From NCBI RefSeq assembly GCF_000931445.1, contig NZ_CP010849.1, positions 3,224,001-3,288,000 of the forward strand: DNA of 64,000 nucleotides, given 5' to 3'. Source of the stretch: Streptomyces cyaneogriseus subsp. noncyanogenus (GTDB taxonomy: Bacteria; Actinomycetota; Actinomycetes; Streptomycetales; Streptomycetaceae). The notes under the pieces are model-generated. The model saw only the letters and a list, made by a program, of their open reading frames with translations. It had not been told where the DNA came from and ran no database searches. Positions 25,862 to 34,571 of the stretch are shown here, piece by piece. The first letter of the stretch is position 1, and each line of letters opens with the position of its first letter. The translations under genes and the position numbers were made by a program.

Positions 25862-27019
25862 TCAGGGCAGGTTGCGCGCCATCACGATGCGCTGGACCTG
25901 GTTGGTGCCCTCGTAGATCTGGGTGATCTTGGCGTCGCGCATCATGCGCTCCACCGGGTAGTCGCGGGTGTAGCCGTAGCCGCCGAGGAGCTGGACCGCG
26001 TCCGTGGTGACCTCCATCGCCACGTCGGAGGCGAAGCACTTGGCGGCGGCGCCCTGGTAGGTGAGGTCGGCGTCGCCGCGCTCGGAGGCGGCGGCGGCCT
26101 GGTAGGTCAGGGCGCGGGCGGCCGAGATCTTCATGGCCATGTCGGCGAGCATGAACTGGATGCCCTGGAAGTCGGCGATCGGCTTGCCGAACTGCTTGCG
26201 CTCCTTGACGTAGCCCTTGGCGTAGTCGAGGGCGCCCTGGGCGATGCCGAGGGCCTGGGCGGCGATGGTGATGCGGGTGTGGTCCAGGGTCTTCATCGCC
26301 GTGGCGAAGCCGGTGCCCTCCGCGCCGATCATGCGGTCGGCGGGGATGCGGACGTTGTCCAGGTACACCTCCCGCGTGGGCGACCCCTTGATGCCCAGCT
26401 TCTTCTCCGGGGCGCCGAAGGAGACGCCGGGGTCGGACTTCTCGACCACGAAGGCCGAGATGCCCTTGGAGCGCTTCTCCGGGTCGGTGACGGCCATCAC
26501 CGTGTAGTACTCCGACACGCCCGCGTTGGTGATCCAGCGCTTGACGCCGTTGAGCACCCAGTGGTCGCCGTCGCGGACCGCGCGGGTCTTCATGCCGGCC
26601 GCGTCGGAGCCCGCCTCCGGCTCGGACAGGCAGTAGGAGAACATCGCGTCGCCCTTGGCGAGCGGCGCCAGGTACTTCTTCTTCAGCTCCTCGGAGCCGG
26701 AGAGGATCACCGGCAGGGAGCCCAGCTTGTTCACCGCCGGGATGAGGGAGGACGAGGCGCAGACGCGGGCGACCTCCTCGATGACGATGACCGTGGCGAG
26801 GGCGTCGGCGCCCGCGCCGCCGTACTCCTCCGGTACGTGCACGGCGTGCAGGTCGCCCGAGACGAGGGCGTCCAGCGCCTCCTGCGGGAAGCGGGCCTCC
26901 TCGTCCACCGCGGCGGCGTGCGGCGCGATCTTCGCCTCGGCCAGCGCGCGGACGGCGTCGCGGAGCATGTCGTGCTCCTCGGACGGGCGGTACAGGTCGA
27001 AGTCAGCCGATCCGGCCAA
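25862..27019 (-). CDS. Acyl-CoA dehydrogenase (TTG start)
   Basis: 385 residues, a full-length flavin-dependent acyl-CoA dehydrogenase. Motifs: YCLSEPEAGSDAAGMKT (FAD/substrate loop), WITNAGVSEYYTVMAV, and the C-terminal GGYGYTRDYPVERMMRD, followed by KITQIYEGTNQVQR, where the Glu of YEGTNQ is the usual catalytic base. The codon at 27017-27019 is TTG; a GTG just upstream is out of frame and no later start would keep the N-terminal helix. It catalyses the first oxidation of beta-oxidation. The divergent gap to the UDP-sugar dehydrogenase contains an AT-rich stretch (27053-27085) likely to be its promoter. Confidence 0.92.
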   Translation of the reverse strand: MAGSADFDLYRPSEEHDMLRDAVRALAEAKIAPHAAAVDEEARFPQEALDALVSGDLHAVHVPEEYGGAGADALATVIVIEEVARVCASSSLIPAVNKLGSLPVILSGSEELKKKYLAPLAKGDAMFSYCLSEPEAGSDAAGMKTRAVRDGDHWVLNGVKRWITNAGVSEYYTVMAVTDPEKRSKGISAFVVEKSDPGVSFGAPEKKLGIKGSPTREVYLDNVRIPADRMIGAEGTGFATAMKTLDHTRITIAAQALGIAQGALDYAKGYVKERKQFGKPIADFQGIQFMLADMAMKISAARALTYQAAAASERGDADLTYQGAAAKCFASDVAMEVTTDAVQLLGGYGYTRDYPVERMMRDAKITQIYEGTNQVQRIVMARNLP

Positions 27020-27207
27020 GGTCTCTCACGCTCCAAAACGCTGCGATGCTGACGCTAACTACCGTTAAGTAACCTAAATTTTAGAGCCCGGTGCACGTCT
27101 GTGGATAGGTGAGCTTGCCGACAGGCGGATTGCTGCCCGGCCCGGCCCCCTCCCATGCCCCGGTTATGCTCGGGCCCGCACGACTGCCGTACACCCCTGG
27201 AGCACCC

Positions 27208-28551
27208 ATGGCCCTCAAGATCACCGTGATCGGCACCGGCTACCTCGGCGCGACGCATGCGGCGGCCATGGCCGAGCTCGGCTTCGAGGTGCTGGGCCTG
27301 GACGTGGTGCCCGAGAAGATCGAGAAGCTCCAGCGGGGCGAGGTCCCGATGTACGAGCCCGGTCTGGAGGAGCTGCTGCGCAAGCACGTCGCCGGGATCG
27401 AGGGCTCCACCGGGCGGCTCCGGTTCACCATGGACTTCGCGGAGGTGGCGGCCTTCGGCGACGTGCACTTCCTGTGCGTGAACACCCCGCAGAAGCACGG
27501 CGAGTACGCCTGCGACATGAGCTACGTCGACGCCGCCGTCGCCGCGCTCGCGCCGCACCTGAAGGGCCCGGCGCTGGTGGTCGGCAAGTCGACGGTGCCG
27601 GTCGGGTCCGCCGACCGGCTGGCCGCGTACCTGGCCGAGCACGCGCCGGCCGGGGGCGACGCCGAGCTGGCGTGGAACCCGGAGTTCCTGCGCGAGGGCT
27701 TCGCCGTCGAGGACACGCTGCACCCGGACCGGATCGTGGTGGGCGTGCGCGGCGAGCGGGCGGAGAAGCTGCTGCGGGAGGTGTACGCCACGCCGATCGC
27801 CGAGGGCTCGCCCTTCGTGGTGACGGACTTCCCCACCGCGGAGCTGGTGAAGACGTCCGCGAACTCCTTCCTCGCCACCAAGATCTCGTTCATCAACGCG
27901 ATGGCGGAGGTGTGCGAGGCGGCGGGCGGCGACGTGGCGAAGCTGGCGGAGGCCATCGGGTACGACGACCGGATCGGGAAGAAGTTCCTGCGGGCCGGGA
28001 TCGGCTTCGGCGGCGGCTGTCTGCCCAAGGACATCCGGGCCTTCATGGCGCGCGCGGGCGAGCTGGGCGCCGACCAGGCGCTGACGTTCCTGCGCGAGAT
28101 CGACTCGGTCAACATGCGCCAGCGCGGCCGGATGGTGGAGCTGGCGCGGCAGGCGCTGGGCGGCGGGCCGTTCCTCGGCAAGCGGGTCGCGGTGCTCGGC
28201 GCCACCTTCAAGCCCGACTCGGACGACGTGCGGGACTCGCCCGCGCTGAACGTGGCCGGGCAGATCCACCTCCAGGGCGGCCAGGTGACGGTGTACGACC
28301 CGAAGGGCATGGAGAACGCCCGGCGGCTCTTCCCGACGCTCGGCTACGCCGGCTCGGCGCTGGAGGCGGTACGGGGCGCCGACGTGGTGCTGCATCTGAC
28401 GGAGTGGCGCGAGTTCCGCGAGCTGGACCCGCGGGAGCTGGGCGAGGTCGCGGCGGCCCGGGTCGTGCTGGACGGGCGCAACGCGCTCGACCCGGAGGCC
28501 TGGCGGCGGGCCGGATGGACGTACCGGGCGATGGGACGCCCCACCGCGTAA
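27208..28551 (+). CDS. UDP-glucose/GDP-mannose dehydrogenase family
   Basis: 447 residues from the ATG at 27208 (MALKITVIGTGYLG). The start is a Rossmann GxGYxG motif for NAD. The active-site Cys is in GIGFGGGCLPKDIRAF (about residues 263-278), with NPEFLREGFAVEDTLHPDRI upstream. It should oxidise UDP-glucose to UDP-glucuronate in two NAD-dependent steps; a GDP-mannose or UDP-ManNAc substrate cannot be excluded. UDP-sugar acids would supply wall polymers, in line with the LCP region. It ends before an 18-bp hairpin. Confidence 0.92.
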   Translation: MALKITVIGTGYLGATHAAAMAELGFEVLGLDVVPEKIEKLQRGEVPMYEPGLEELLRKHVAGIEGSTGRLRFTMDFAEVAAFGDVHFLCVNTPQKHGEYACDMSYVDAAVAALAPHLKGPALVVGKSTVPVGSADRLAAYLAEHAPAGGDAELAWNPEFLREGFAVEDTLHPDRIVVGVRGERAEKLLREVYATPIAEGSPFVVTDFPTAELVKTSANSFLATKISFINAMAEVCEAAGGDVAKLAEAIGYDDRIGKKFLRAGIGFGGGCLPKDIRAFMARAGELGADQALTFLREIDSVNMRQRGRMVELARQALGGGPFLGKRVAVLGATFKPDSDDVRDSPALNVAGQIHLQGGQVTVYDPKGMENARRLFPTLGYAGSALEAVRGADVVLHLTEWREFRELDPRELGEVAAARVVLDGRNALDPEAWRRAGWTYRAMGRPTA

Positions 28552-28562
28552 GACGCCGCACA

Positions 28563-28602
28563 CGGAAGGACGCCGGTTCGCAGCCGAACCGGCGTCCTTC
28601 CG
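28563..28602. terminator. 18-bp hairpin terminator
   Basis: CGGAAGGACGCCGGTTCG, CAGC, then its exact complement (28585-28602). The strongest hairpin in this part of the window, between convergent genes. Confidence 0.92.
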
Positions 28603-28664
28603 CTTTCCGGGCGGCCGTGCGCCCGCCGGGGCTCCGTGTGGCACCAGGGCGCCGCGCCCCGGTC

Positions 28665-29174
28665 TCACGCGCCCTTCGCGCGGTAGCGCCGCATCTTGGC
28701 GCGCGCCCCGCACACCTGCATCGAGCACCAGCGGCCGCGTCCGGCCGGGCTGCGGTCGTAGTACGCCCAGTGGCAGTCGGCGGCCTCGCACGCCTTGAGC
28801 CGCATCCAGGTGCCGGCGGCCAGCGCCTCGGCGACGGCCGCGGCGACCCGGCACAGCAGGGACGGGCGGGCGCCGGCGGGGGCCAGGGCGGCGGAGCCGT
28901 CGGCCGGGTCGACCGCCACGACCAGGGGCGCGGCTGCCAGCAGCTCGCCCAGCGGGGTCACCGCGCGGTGCGGCGGGTGGCCGGCGTGGGCGAGCAGCGC
29001 CACGCGCAGGGACTCGCGCAGCTCGCGGGCGGCGGGCAGGTCGTCCTCCGTCAGCGCGAGACGCGCCCGGCCCTCCGGTGTGTCGAGCGAGTCGGCGCCC
29101 GACTCGAGGTCGAGCGTGTTCACCAGGGCCTGGACCAGGGCCAGGCCACCCGGCGCGGGCGATCTCTCACTCAT
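28665..29174 (-). CDS. CGNR-type zinc finger / ABATE domain regulator
   Basis: 169 residues from the ATG at 29172-29174. An N-terminal ABATE domain (LALVQALVNTLDLESG, LRESLRVALLAHAG) precedes a C-terminal zinc finger: CEAADCHWAYYDRSPAGRGRW, then CSMQVCGARAKMRRYR. The usual CGNR reads CGAR here. Such proteins are presumed stress-responsive transcription factors. It is divergent from the two VOC genes, and a perfect GGTAAC/GTTACC dyad lies between them, so it probably controls those genes and itself. Confidence 0.85.
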   Translation of the reverse strand: MSERSPAPGGLALVQALVNTLDLESGADSLDTPEGRARLALTEDDLPAARELRESLRVALLAHAGHPPHRAVTPLGELLAAAPLVVAVDPADGSAALAPAGARPSLLCRVAAAVAEALAAGTWMRLKACEAADCHWAYYDRSPAGRGRWCSMQVCGARAKMRRYRAKGA

Positions 29175-29207
29175 GCTTGCGACGTTACCGCCGATGCGGG
29201 ACCATGG

Positions 29208-29220
29208 GGTAACCGTTACC
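29208..29220. promoter_or_regulatory. Operator-like dyad GGTAAC-C-GTTACC
   Basis: A perfect 6-1-6 inverted repeat in the divergent region between the CGNR regulator and the first VOC gene. GTTACC-like half sites recur at 29184-29189 (CGTTAC) and 29239-29244 (GGTAAC). Confidence 0.5.
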
Positions 29221-29289
29221 GGTTGCTCGATCCTGTGGGTAACTCCGCGGACTCGCCGCGGACTCACCGTGTACGTCGAGGAGGAAGTC

Positions 29290-29658
29290 ATGGCTGTCGC
29301 CGAACTGGGCGTCGTCGTCCTGGACTGCCCCGATCCCCGCGCACTGGCCGGCTTCTACGCCGGGGTGCTGGGCGGCACGATCGATACGGAGTTCGAGGAC
29401 AGCGGCTGGATCACCCTGAAGCTGCCCGGCGGCCAGGCCCTGGCCTTCCAGGCCGCCCCCGGATTCGTCCCGCCCCGGTGGCCCTCCCCCGACCACTCGC
29501 AGCAGTTCCACCTGGACCTGGACGTGCGGGACCTCGACGCGGCCGAGAAGGCCGTGCTGGAGCTCGGGGCGCGTCCGCTGGACACCGAGGACCGGGCGCG
29601 CAGCTTCCGGGTTTACGCGGACCCGGCCGGGCACCCGTTCTGCCTCTGTGCCGGCTGA
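29290..29658 (+). CDS. VOC (glyoxalase-like) protein A
   Basis: 122 residues from the ATG at 29290, after GAGGAGGAAG. A single vicinal-oxygen-chelate domain: VVLDCPDPRALAGFYAGVLGG opens it and FRVYADPAGHPFCL closes it. The His in the second half (HLDLDVRD) and the last motif could be metal ligands; the usual first-position metal residue is less clear. Substrate unknown. Next to a paralogue and a CGNR regulator, so a resistance or detoxification role is possible. Confidence 0.85.
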   Translation: MAVAELGVVVLDCPDPRALAGFYAGVLGGTIDTEFEDSGWITLKLPGGQALAFQAAPGFVPPRWPSPDHSQQFHLDLDVRDLDAAEKAVLELGARPLDTEDRARSFRVYADPAGHPFCLCAG

Positions 29659-29677
29659 CCCGGCTGACCCGGCTGAC
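29651..29677 (+). repeat. Three tandem copies of CCGGCTGAC
   Basis: A 9-bp unit repeated three times across the stop codon of VOC A; the first TGA is the stop. It separates the two VOC genes. Confidence 0.8.
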
Positions 29678-29695
29678 TCCAGGAGGTTTGTGCCC

Positions 29696-30088
29696 ATGGC
29701 ACCCGTGGCCCGCGTCCGTTCCGTCGTCCTCGACTGCCCCGAGCCGCTCGAACTGGCCCGCTTCTACGCGCAGATCGCGGGCGGCACGCCCGAGGAGGAG
29801 GAGCCCGACTGGGTGGTGCTCCAGATCCCCGGCGGGCCGCGCCTGGCCTTCCAGCGGGTGACCGGACTGACGCCGTCCGAGTGGCCGCGCTCGGACCGCA
29901 ACGCGCAGCAGTTCCACCTGGACTTCGACGCCGGCTCCACCTGGGAGGAGTTCGACGCCGCCCACGAGAAGGTGCTGGCGCTGGGCGCCCGGCCGCTGGA
30001 CCTGGAGGACCGGGAGAAGAAGGACTTCCAGGTGTACGCCGATCCGGCGGGGCATCCGTTCTGCCTGTGCCGGATCGAGCACACGTAG
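29696..30088 (+). CDS. VOC (glyoxalase-like) protein B
   Basis: 130 residues from the ATG at 29696; AGGAGG (29681-29686) favours this over the GTG six bases earlier. It is a paralogue of VOC A (SVVLDCPEPLELARFYAQIAGG, FQVYADPAGHPFCLC) with a four-residue insertion (STWEE). It is 37 bases from VOC A and certainly co-transcribed. The pair could form a heterodimer, since VOC sites are often built at domain interfaces, but that is an inference. It ends 34 bases from the convergent dipeptidase-like gene. Confidence 0.85.
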   Translation: MAPVARVRSVVLDCPEPLELARFYAQIAGGTPEEEEPDWVVLQIPGGPRLAFQRVTGLTPSEWPRSDRNAQQFHLDFDAGSTWEEFDAAHEKVLALGARPLDLEDREKKDFQVYADPAGHPFCLCRIEHT

Positions 30089-30122
30089 GCGGCCGCCCGT
30101 ACTGGCCCGTGCGGCGGTGGCG

Positions 30123-31259
30123 TCAGCCGTCGAGTTCGGCGATCGTCGCCGTCGACGGCTGCCGGCGCTCCTGGAAGGCGCGGGCGGTGAAGTCCGCGGT
30201 GCGCAGCACGCGCTGGACGTTGCCCCAGGTCAGCAGCGCCACGTCGGACTCGTCCCAGCCCCTGCGGAGCAGCTCGGCGATCAGCCGCGGGTAGCAGGAG
30301 GCGTCCCCCAGCTCCAGCGGGTGGGCGCTCGCGGTGTCGTACGTGCCGGAGAGGGCGACGCTCTCGGGGCCGGCGACCGTGCGCACGTGGTCGAGGTGGT
30401 CGGCGACGTCACGCACGGTCGGCCCGGTCTGCTCGGCGGTCAGCGGCACCATGCACAGGCCGCCCGCGGCACCCAGCTCGACGAGCAGGTCGTCGGGGAG
30501 GTTGGCCGGGTGGGGGCGCAGGGCGCGGGCGGCGGAGCGGGTGCACAGCGCGGGCGCCTTGGAGACGGCGAAGGTGCGGCGGAGGGTCTGCGGGGAGGCA
30601 CCGGAGAGGTCGGCGATGACGCCGAGCCGGTTCATCTCGCGGACGACCTCCTCGCCGAACCGGGTCAGCCCCGCCTCGCCCGCCCAGCTCACGCCGGTGA
30701 GGGTCAGCACCCGCACGCCGAGGACGCGCAGGCAGCGCAGGACGCCGAGGCTGTCGCCGAGCGCGGCGGCCCCGGCGGGGCCGAGCAGGACGGCGGTGCG
30801 TCCGCAGTTGCGGGCGTCCGCGGTCTGCCCGGCGTCCTCGGCCAGGCGCAGGCCCTCGGGGTGGGCCCGGACGACCGTCTTCACCAGATCGAGCTGCTCC
30901 AGGGTGGCGGCGACGGCCCGCTCGCCGTCGCCGTCCGACCCCTCGGGCAGGTGCAGCGACCAGAACAGCGCGGCCACATGGCCCTCGCGGAGCCGGGGGA
31001 CGTCGGTGGCGACGGCGCTCTCGCCGAGCTCCAGGTCGTACCAGGGAAGCTGTCTGAGCGCCCAGGGCAGCCCGCTGTAGCCGTCGGCGACGGGGTGGGC
31101 GGCCAGGAGGGCGTGGGCCCGCTCCAGCGGGCCGTCGTCCGGGTCCAGTACGGGCGGGCAGCTCCCCGGCGTGAGGACCCCCGCCGGGAACGGCACGGGC
31201 AGGTCGTCGAGCTCGCCGGCCTCTGGGGTGGTGTGCAGGTCGTCCTGGAGGTCTGCCAT
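30123..31259 (-). CDS. Dipeptidase-fold protein lacking all metal ligands
   Basis: 378 residues from the ATG at 31257-31259. The whole fold aligns with the renal-type dipeptidase at 32863-34050 (VADGYSGLPWALRQ against [29 protein letters not shown] against [15 protein letters not shown]). However, every residue expected to bind zinc is replaced: His to Y61, Asp to G63, Glu to A162, His to G220, His to R241. The substrate-site Asp of GGDYDG is also lost (SGTYDT). It is therefore probably not a peptidase. Intact length, good codon use and no frameshift argue against simple decay; a binding or regulatory role is possible. Confidence 0.85.
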   Translation of the reverse strand: MADLQDDLHTTPEAGELDDLPVPFPAGVLTPGSCPPVLDPDDGPLERAHALLAAHPVADGYSGLPWALRQLPWYDLELGESAVATDVPRLREGHVAALFWSLHLPEGSDGDGERAVAATLEQLDLVKTVVRAHPEGLRLAEDAGQTADARNCGRTAVLLGPAGAAALGDSLGVLRCLRVLGVRVLTLTGVSWAGEAGLTRFGEEVVREMNRLGVIADLSGASPQTLRRTFAVSKAPALCTRSAARALRPHPANLPDDLLVELGAAGGLCMVPLTAEQTGPTVRDVADHLDHVRTVAGPESVALSGTYDTASAHPLELGDASCYPRLIAELLRRGWDESDVALLTWGNVQRVLRTADFTARAFQERRQPSTATIAELDG

Positions 31260-31351
31260 GGCGGGCTCCGTACGGTCGTCGTGCAGTACCGTCACCGTCG
31301 CACGGGGACCCGGCGGCTTCCTGGTGGACGCGGCGTTCGGGGGTACGCCGG

Positions 31352-31711
31352 TCAGCGGCCCCGGGCCGTCTCGATCACCTCGTCCAGCGTGTCCCGGGAG
31401 CGGACGAGATCGGCGATCATCCGGTCGATCCGCTCCCGCTCGGCGCTCAGGTCCGCCACCAGCCTGGGCGTGGCGATCGCGGAGGGGCGGCCGTCGGCGT
31501 CCCGCATGCAGGGCAGCAGTTGGGCGATCTTGCTGCTGCACAGTCCGGCGGCGAACAGTTCCTGGATGCGGACGACCCGGTCGACGGCGGCCTCGGGATA
31601 CTCGCGGTGGCCGCCGGGCGTGCGCTCCGCCACGAGCAGCCCCTGCTTCTCGTAGTAGCGCAGCGAGCGCTCGCTGACGCCGGTGCGCCGGGCCAGTTCA
31701 CCGATCCGCAT
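31352..31711 (-). CDS. MerR family transcription regulator
   Basis: 119 residues from the ATG at 31709-31711. The winged-helix start is typical (MRIGELARRTGVSERSLRYYEKQGLL, then GGHREYPEAAVDRV), followed by a dimerisation coiled coil. The short C-terminus contains only one Cys pair candidate (LCSSKIAQLLPCM), so an organic or redox signal is more likely than a heavy metal. It is divergent from the OYE gene, with a dyad between them. It probably activates the OYE gene by bending a long-spacer promoter, as the family does. Confidence 0.88.
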   Translation of the reverse strand: MRIGELARRTGVSERSLRYYEKQGLLVAERTPGGHREYPEAAVDRVVRIQELFAAGLCSSKIAQLLPCMRDADGRPSAIATPRLVADLSAERERIDRMIADLVRSRDTLDEVIETARGR

Positions 31712-31729
31712 CGTCTCCCACCCCCGGGG

Positions 31730-31753
31730 CTTGATTCTGACACCAATGTCAAG
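31730..31753. promoter_or_regulatory. MerR-type dyad between regulator and OYE gene
   Basis: CTTGA ... TGACA-CCAA-TGTCA ... TCAAG: nested inverted repeats (core 31738-31751) in the 57-base divergent gap. On the minus strand it contains TTGACA, a good -35 box. Confidence 0.6.
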
Positions 31754-31768
31754 TTTTAGCGTACCGGC

Positions 31769-32914
31769 ATGACGAACACGACGAAGCTCCTCGCGCCCGC
31801 CGCCCTCGGTCCGCTCACCCTCCCCAACCGCCTCCTGATGGCCCCGCTGACCCGCAACCGGGCCGAGGCCGACGGCACGCCGACCCCGCTGATGGCCGAG
31901 TACTACGCCCAGCGCGCCTCCGCCGGCCTGATCATCGCCGAGGCCGCGACGCCGAACGCGGTCGGGCAGACCTACCCGAACATCACCGCCGTCCACACCC
32001 CGCGCCACGTGGCGGGCTGGCGGCTGGTGACCGACGCGGTACGGGAGGCCGGGGGCCGGATGTTCCTCCAGCTCCAGCACGGCGGCCGGGTCGGCCATCC
32101 GGCGACCAGCGGGCTGACGCCGGTCGCGCCGTCGCCCGTGCCGCTCCCCGAGACGATCTTCACTCCGGACGGGCACCGGCCGGCCGTCGTGCCCAGGGAG
32201 ATGACGGCCGAGGACATCCGCACCACGGTCGCCGACTTCGCGCGGGCCGCCCGCAACGCCATGGACGCCGGGTTCGAGGGCGTGGAGGTGCACTCGGCCA
32301 ACGGCCACCTGCTGCACCAGTTCCTGGCCCGCAACACCAACCGCCGCACGGACGGCTACGGCGGCTCGATCGCCGGGCGGATCCGGTTCACGGCCGAGGT
32401 GACCGAGGCCGTGGCCGCCGAGATCGGGGCCGAGCGGGTCGGGCTGAGGGTCTCCCCCGGCAACACCGTCAACGGCATCGCGGAGGGCGAGACGGAGGAG
32501 ATCTACCCGGCGCTCGCCGACCGGCTCGGCGGGCTGGGGCTGGCCTACCTGCATCTGGTCTTCGCCGACCCGGACAGCCCGGTCTTCGGCAAGATCCGCG
32601 CCGGCTGGCCGGGGACGCTGGTCGCCAACCCGGTGCTCCGGGAGATGTCCGGCCCGGCGATCGAGCAGGCGTCCGCCAGGCTGCTGGACGCGGGGGCCGA
32701 CCTGATCGCCCTCGGCCGGCCCTTCCTGGCCAACCCCGACCTGGTGACCCGGCTGCGCCTCGGCGCCCCGCTGAACCAGGTACGGGACCGGTACCTGATG
32801 TACGTGGGCGGGGCGACCGGCTACACCGACTACCCCACCCTCGCCCAGGCCGGCGCGGCCGCTCAGCCGTCCAGCGACTCGATCGTCGCGTTCGACGGCC
32901 CGCGCGTCGCCTGA
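31769..32914 (+). CDS. Old yellow enzyme family NADH:flavin oxidoreductase
   Basis: 381 residues, a complete FMN-barrel ene-reductase. Motifs: [15 protein letters not shown] (N-terminal FMN loop), the [21 protein letters not shown] segment with the His-Asn substrate pair of NemA-type enzymes, and [14 protein letters not shown] near the end. It should reduce activated alkenes or nitroesters with NAD(P)H. It is controlled by the divergent MerR gene. Its last 17 codons overlap the 3' end of the convergent dipeptidase gene by 52 bases, so the C-terminal tail is encoded opposite another gene. Confidence 0.9.
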   Translation: MTNTTKLLAPAALGPLTLPNRLLMAPLTRNRAEADGTPTPLMAEYYAQRASAGLIIAEAATPNAVGQTYPNITAVHTPRHVAGWRLVTDAVREAGGRMFLQLQHGGRVGHPATSGLTPVAPSPVPLPETIFTPDGHRPAVVPREMTAEDIRTTVADFARAARNAMDAGFEGVEVHSANGHLLHQFLARNTNRRTDGYGGSIAGRIRFTAEVTEAVAAEIGAERVGLRVSPGNTVNGIAEGETEEIYPALADRLGGLGLAYLHLVFADPDSPVFGKIRAGWPGTLVANPVLREMSGPAIEQASARLLDAGADLIALGRPFLANPDLVTRLRLGAPLNQVRDRYLMYVGGATGYTDYPTLAQAGAAAQPSSDSIVAFDGPRVA

Positions 32915-34050
32915 AGGTTGCGGGCCACGTCCTCCGCCGCGCCCAGCACCCGGACCGCGTTCTTCCAGGTCAGCTTGGCCAGATCGGCCTTGGACCAGCC
33001 GCGGTCCAGCAGCTCGGCGATGAGGTTGGGGTAGCCGGACACGTCGTCGAGGCCGTCGGGGGTGAAGGCCGTGCCGTCGTAGTCGCCGCCGATGCCGAGG
33101 TGGTCGACGCCGGCGACCTCGCGCATGTGGTCGAGGTGGTCGGCGACCGTGGCCACCGTGGCGACGGGACGGGGGTGGCGCTCCTCGAAGGCGCGGTGCA
33201 CCCTCATGGCCTCGGGGCTGGTGTCCAGGGGGTGCAGGCCGTGGGCCCGCATGTTCTCGTCGGCCGCGGCCGTCCAGTCCACGGCCGCCTGGAGCACGAA
33301 CTTCGGTACGAACGTCACCATCGCCACGCCGCCGTTGGCGGGCAGCCGCTCCAGGACGTCGTCGGGGATGTTGCGCGGGTGGTCGCAGACCGCCCGCGCG
33401 GACGAGTGGGAGAAGATGACCGGCGCGGTGGAGGTGTCCAGCGCGTCCCGCATCGTCGTCGCCGCGACGTGCGAGAGGTCGACCAGCATGCCGAGCCGGT
33501 TCATCTCGCGGACCACCTCGCGGCCGAAGGCCGACAGTCCGCCGACGCCCGGCTCGTCGGTCGCCGAGTCCGCCCACGCCACGTTGTCGTTGTGGGTGAG
33601 GGTCAGGTAGCGCACGCCGAGCGCGTACAGCGCCCGCAGGGTGGCCAGCGAGTTCGCGATCGAGTGGCCGCCCTCCGCGCCCATGAGGGAGGCGATGCGG
33701 CCCTCGGCGCGGGCCGCCTCCATGTCCGCGGCCGTGAACGCGGCCCGCAGCTCCCCGGGGTAGCGGTCGAGCAGCTGCCGTACGCAGTCGATCTGCTCCA
33801 GCGTCGCCGGGACCGGGTCGGGCAGGTCCGCGCGCACGTACACCGACCAGTACTGCGCGCCTACACCGCCCGCGCGCAGCCGGGGGAGGTCGGTGTGCAG
33901 GTGGGCGGCCTGGTCGGCGGCGATGTCGCGCGCGGCCAGGTCGTAGCGCACCTGCTCGCGCAGCGCCCACGGCAGGTCGTTGTGCCCGTCGGCGACCGGG
34001 AACTCCCGCAGGAGTTCCCGGGCCTGCTCCAGCGCGGTCATCGGCGTCAC
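32863..34050 (-). CDS. Renal-type membrane dipeptidase family, active form
   Basis: 395 residues from the GTG at 34050, which overlaps the purE stop as GTGA. All binuclear-zinc ligands of the family are present: H23 and D25 ([10 protein letters not shown]), E126 (GAEGGHS), H194 (DLSHV), H215 (IFSHSSAR), plus the substrate Asp in GGDYDG. It cleaves dipeptides in the cytosol; there is no signal peptide. I recall that the S. coelicolor counterpart was characterised as a close relative of human renal dipeptidase. The metal-less paralogue lies 1.6 kb away, separated by the MerR/OYE pair. Confidence 0.93.
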   Translation of the reverse strand: MTPMTALEQARELLREFPVADGHNDLPWALREQVRYDLAARDIAADQAAHLHTDLPRLRAGGVGAQYWSVYVRADLPDPVPATLEQIDCVRQLLDRYPGELRAAFTAADMEAARAEGRIASLMGAEGGHSIANSLATLRALYALGVRYLTLTHNDNVAWADSATDEPGVGGLSAFGREVVREMNRLGMLVDLSHVAATTMRDALDTSTAPVIFSHSSARAVCDHPRNIPDDVLERLPANGGVAMVTFVPKFVLQAAVDWTAAADENMRAHGLHPLDTSPEAMRVHRAFEERHPRPVATVATVADHLDHMREVAGVDHLGIGGDYDGTAFTPDGLDDVSGYPNLIAELLDRGWSKADLAKLTWKNAVRVLGAAEDVARNLQATRGPSNATIESLDG

Positions 34051-34571
34051 TTCCCGAAGCCGAAGCCGGAGCCGGCCCCCTCGACCTTGGACCGCAGCCG
34101 GCGGCCCTTCTCGGTGGCCTGGTCGTTCAGCTCCTGCTGGAACTCGCGCATCCGGGCCAGCAGCTCCTCGTCGTGCGCGGCGAGCATGCGGGCCGCGAGG
34201 AGACCGGCGTTGCGGGCACCGCCCACGGAGACGGTCGCGACGGGCACGCCGGCCGGCATCTGCACGATGGAGAGCAGGCTGTCCATGCCGTCCAGGTACT
34301 TCAGCGGCACGGGCACGCCGATCACCGGCAGCGGCGTGACGGAGGCGAGCATGCCGGGCAGGTGGGCGGCGCCGCCCGCACCGGCGATGATCGCCTTCAG
34401 GCCGCGCTCGGCCGCCTGCTCGCCGTACGCGATCATCTCGCGCGGCATGCGGTGCGCGGAGACGACGTCGACCTCGTAGGCGATCTCGAACTCGTCGAGG
34501 GCCTGGGCGGCGGCCTCCATCACCGGCCAGTCGGAGTCCGACCCCATGACGATGCCAACAACGGGGCTCAT
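34047..34571 (-). CDS. purE: N5-carboxyaminoimidazole ribonucleotide mutase
   Basis: 174 residues from the ATG at 34569-34571, which overlaps the purK stop as [16 protein letters not shown] and SAHRMPREM are the substrate-binding motifs of class I Pur[13 protein letters not shown] and [16 protein letters not shown] complete the fold. It rearranges N5-CAIR to CAIR in purine synthesis. The Gly/Phe-rich tail is an addition. Order purK-purE-dipeptidase with overlaps at both ends means one operon. Confidence 0.95.
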   Translation of the reverse strand: MSPVVGIVMGSDSDWPVMEAAAQALDEFEIAYEVDVVSAHRMPREMIAYGEQAAERGLKAIIAGAGGAAHLPGMLASVTPLPVIGVPVPLKYLDGMDSLLSIVQMPAGVPVATVSVGGARNAGLLAARMLAAHDEELLARMREFQQELNDQATEKGRRLRSKVEGAGSGFGFGK

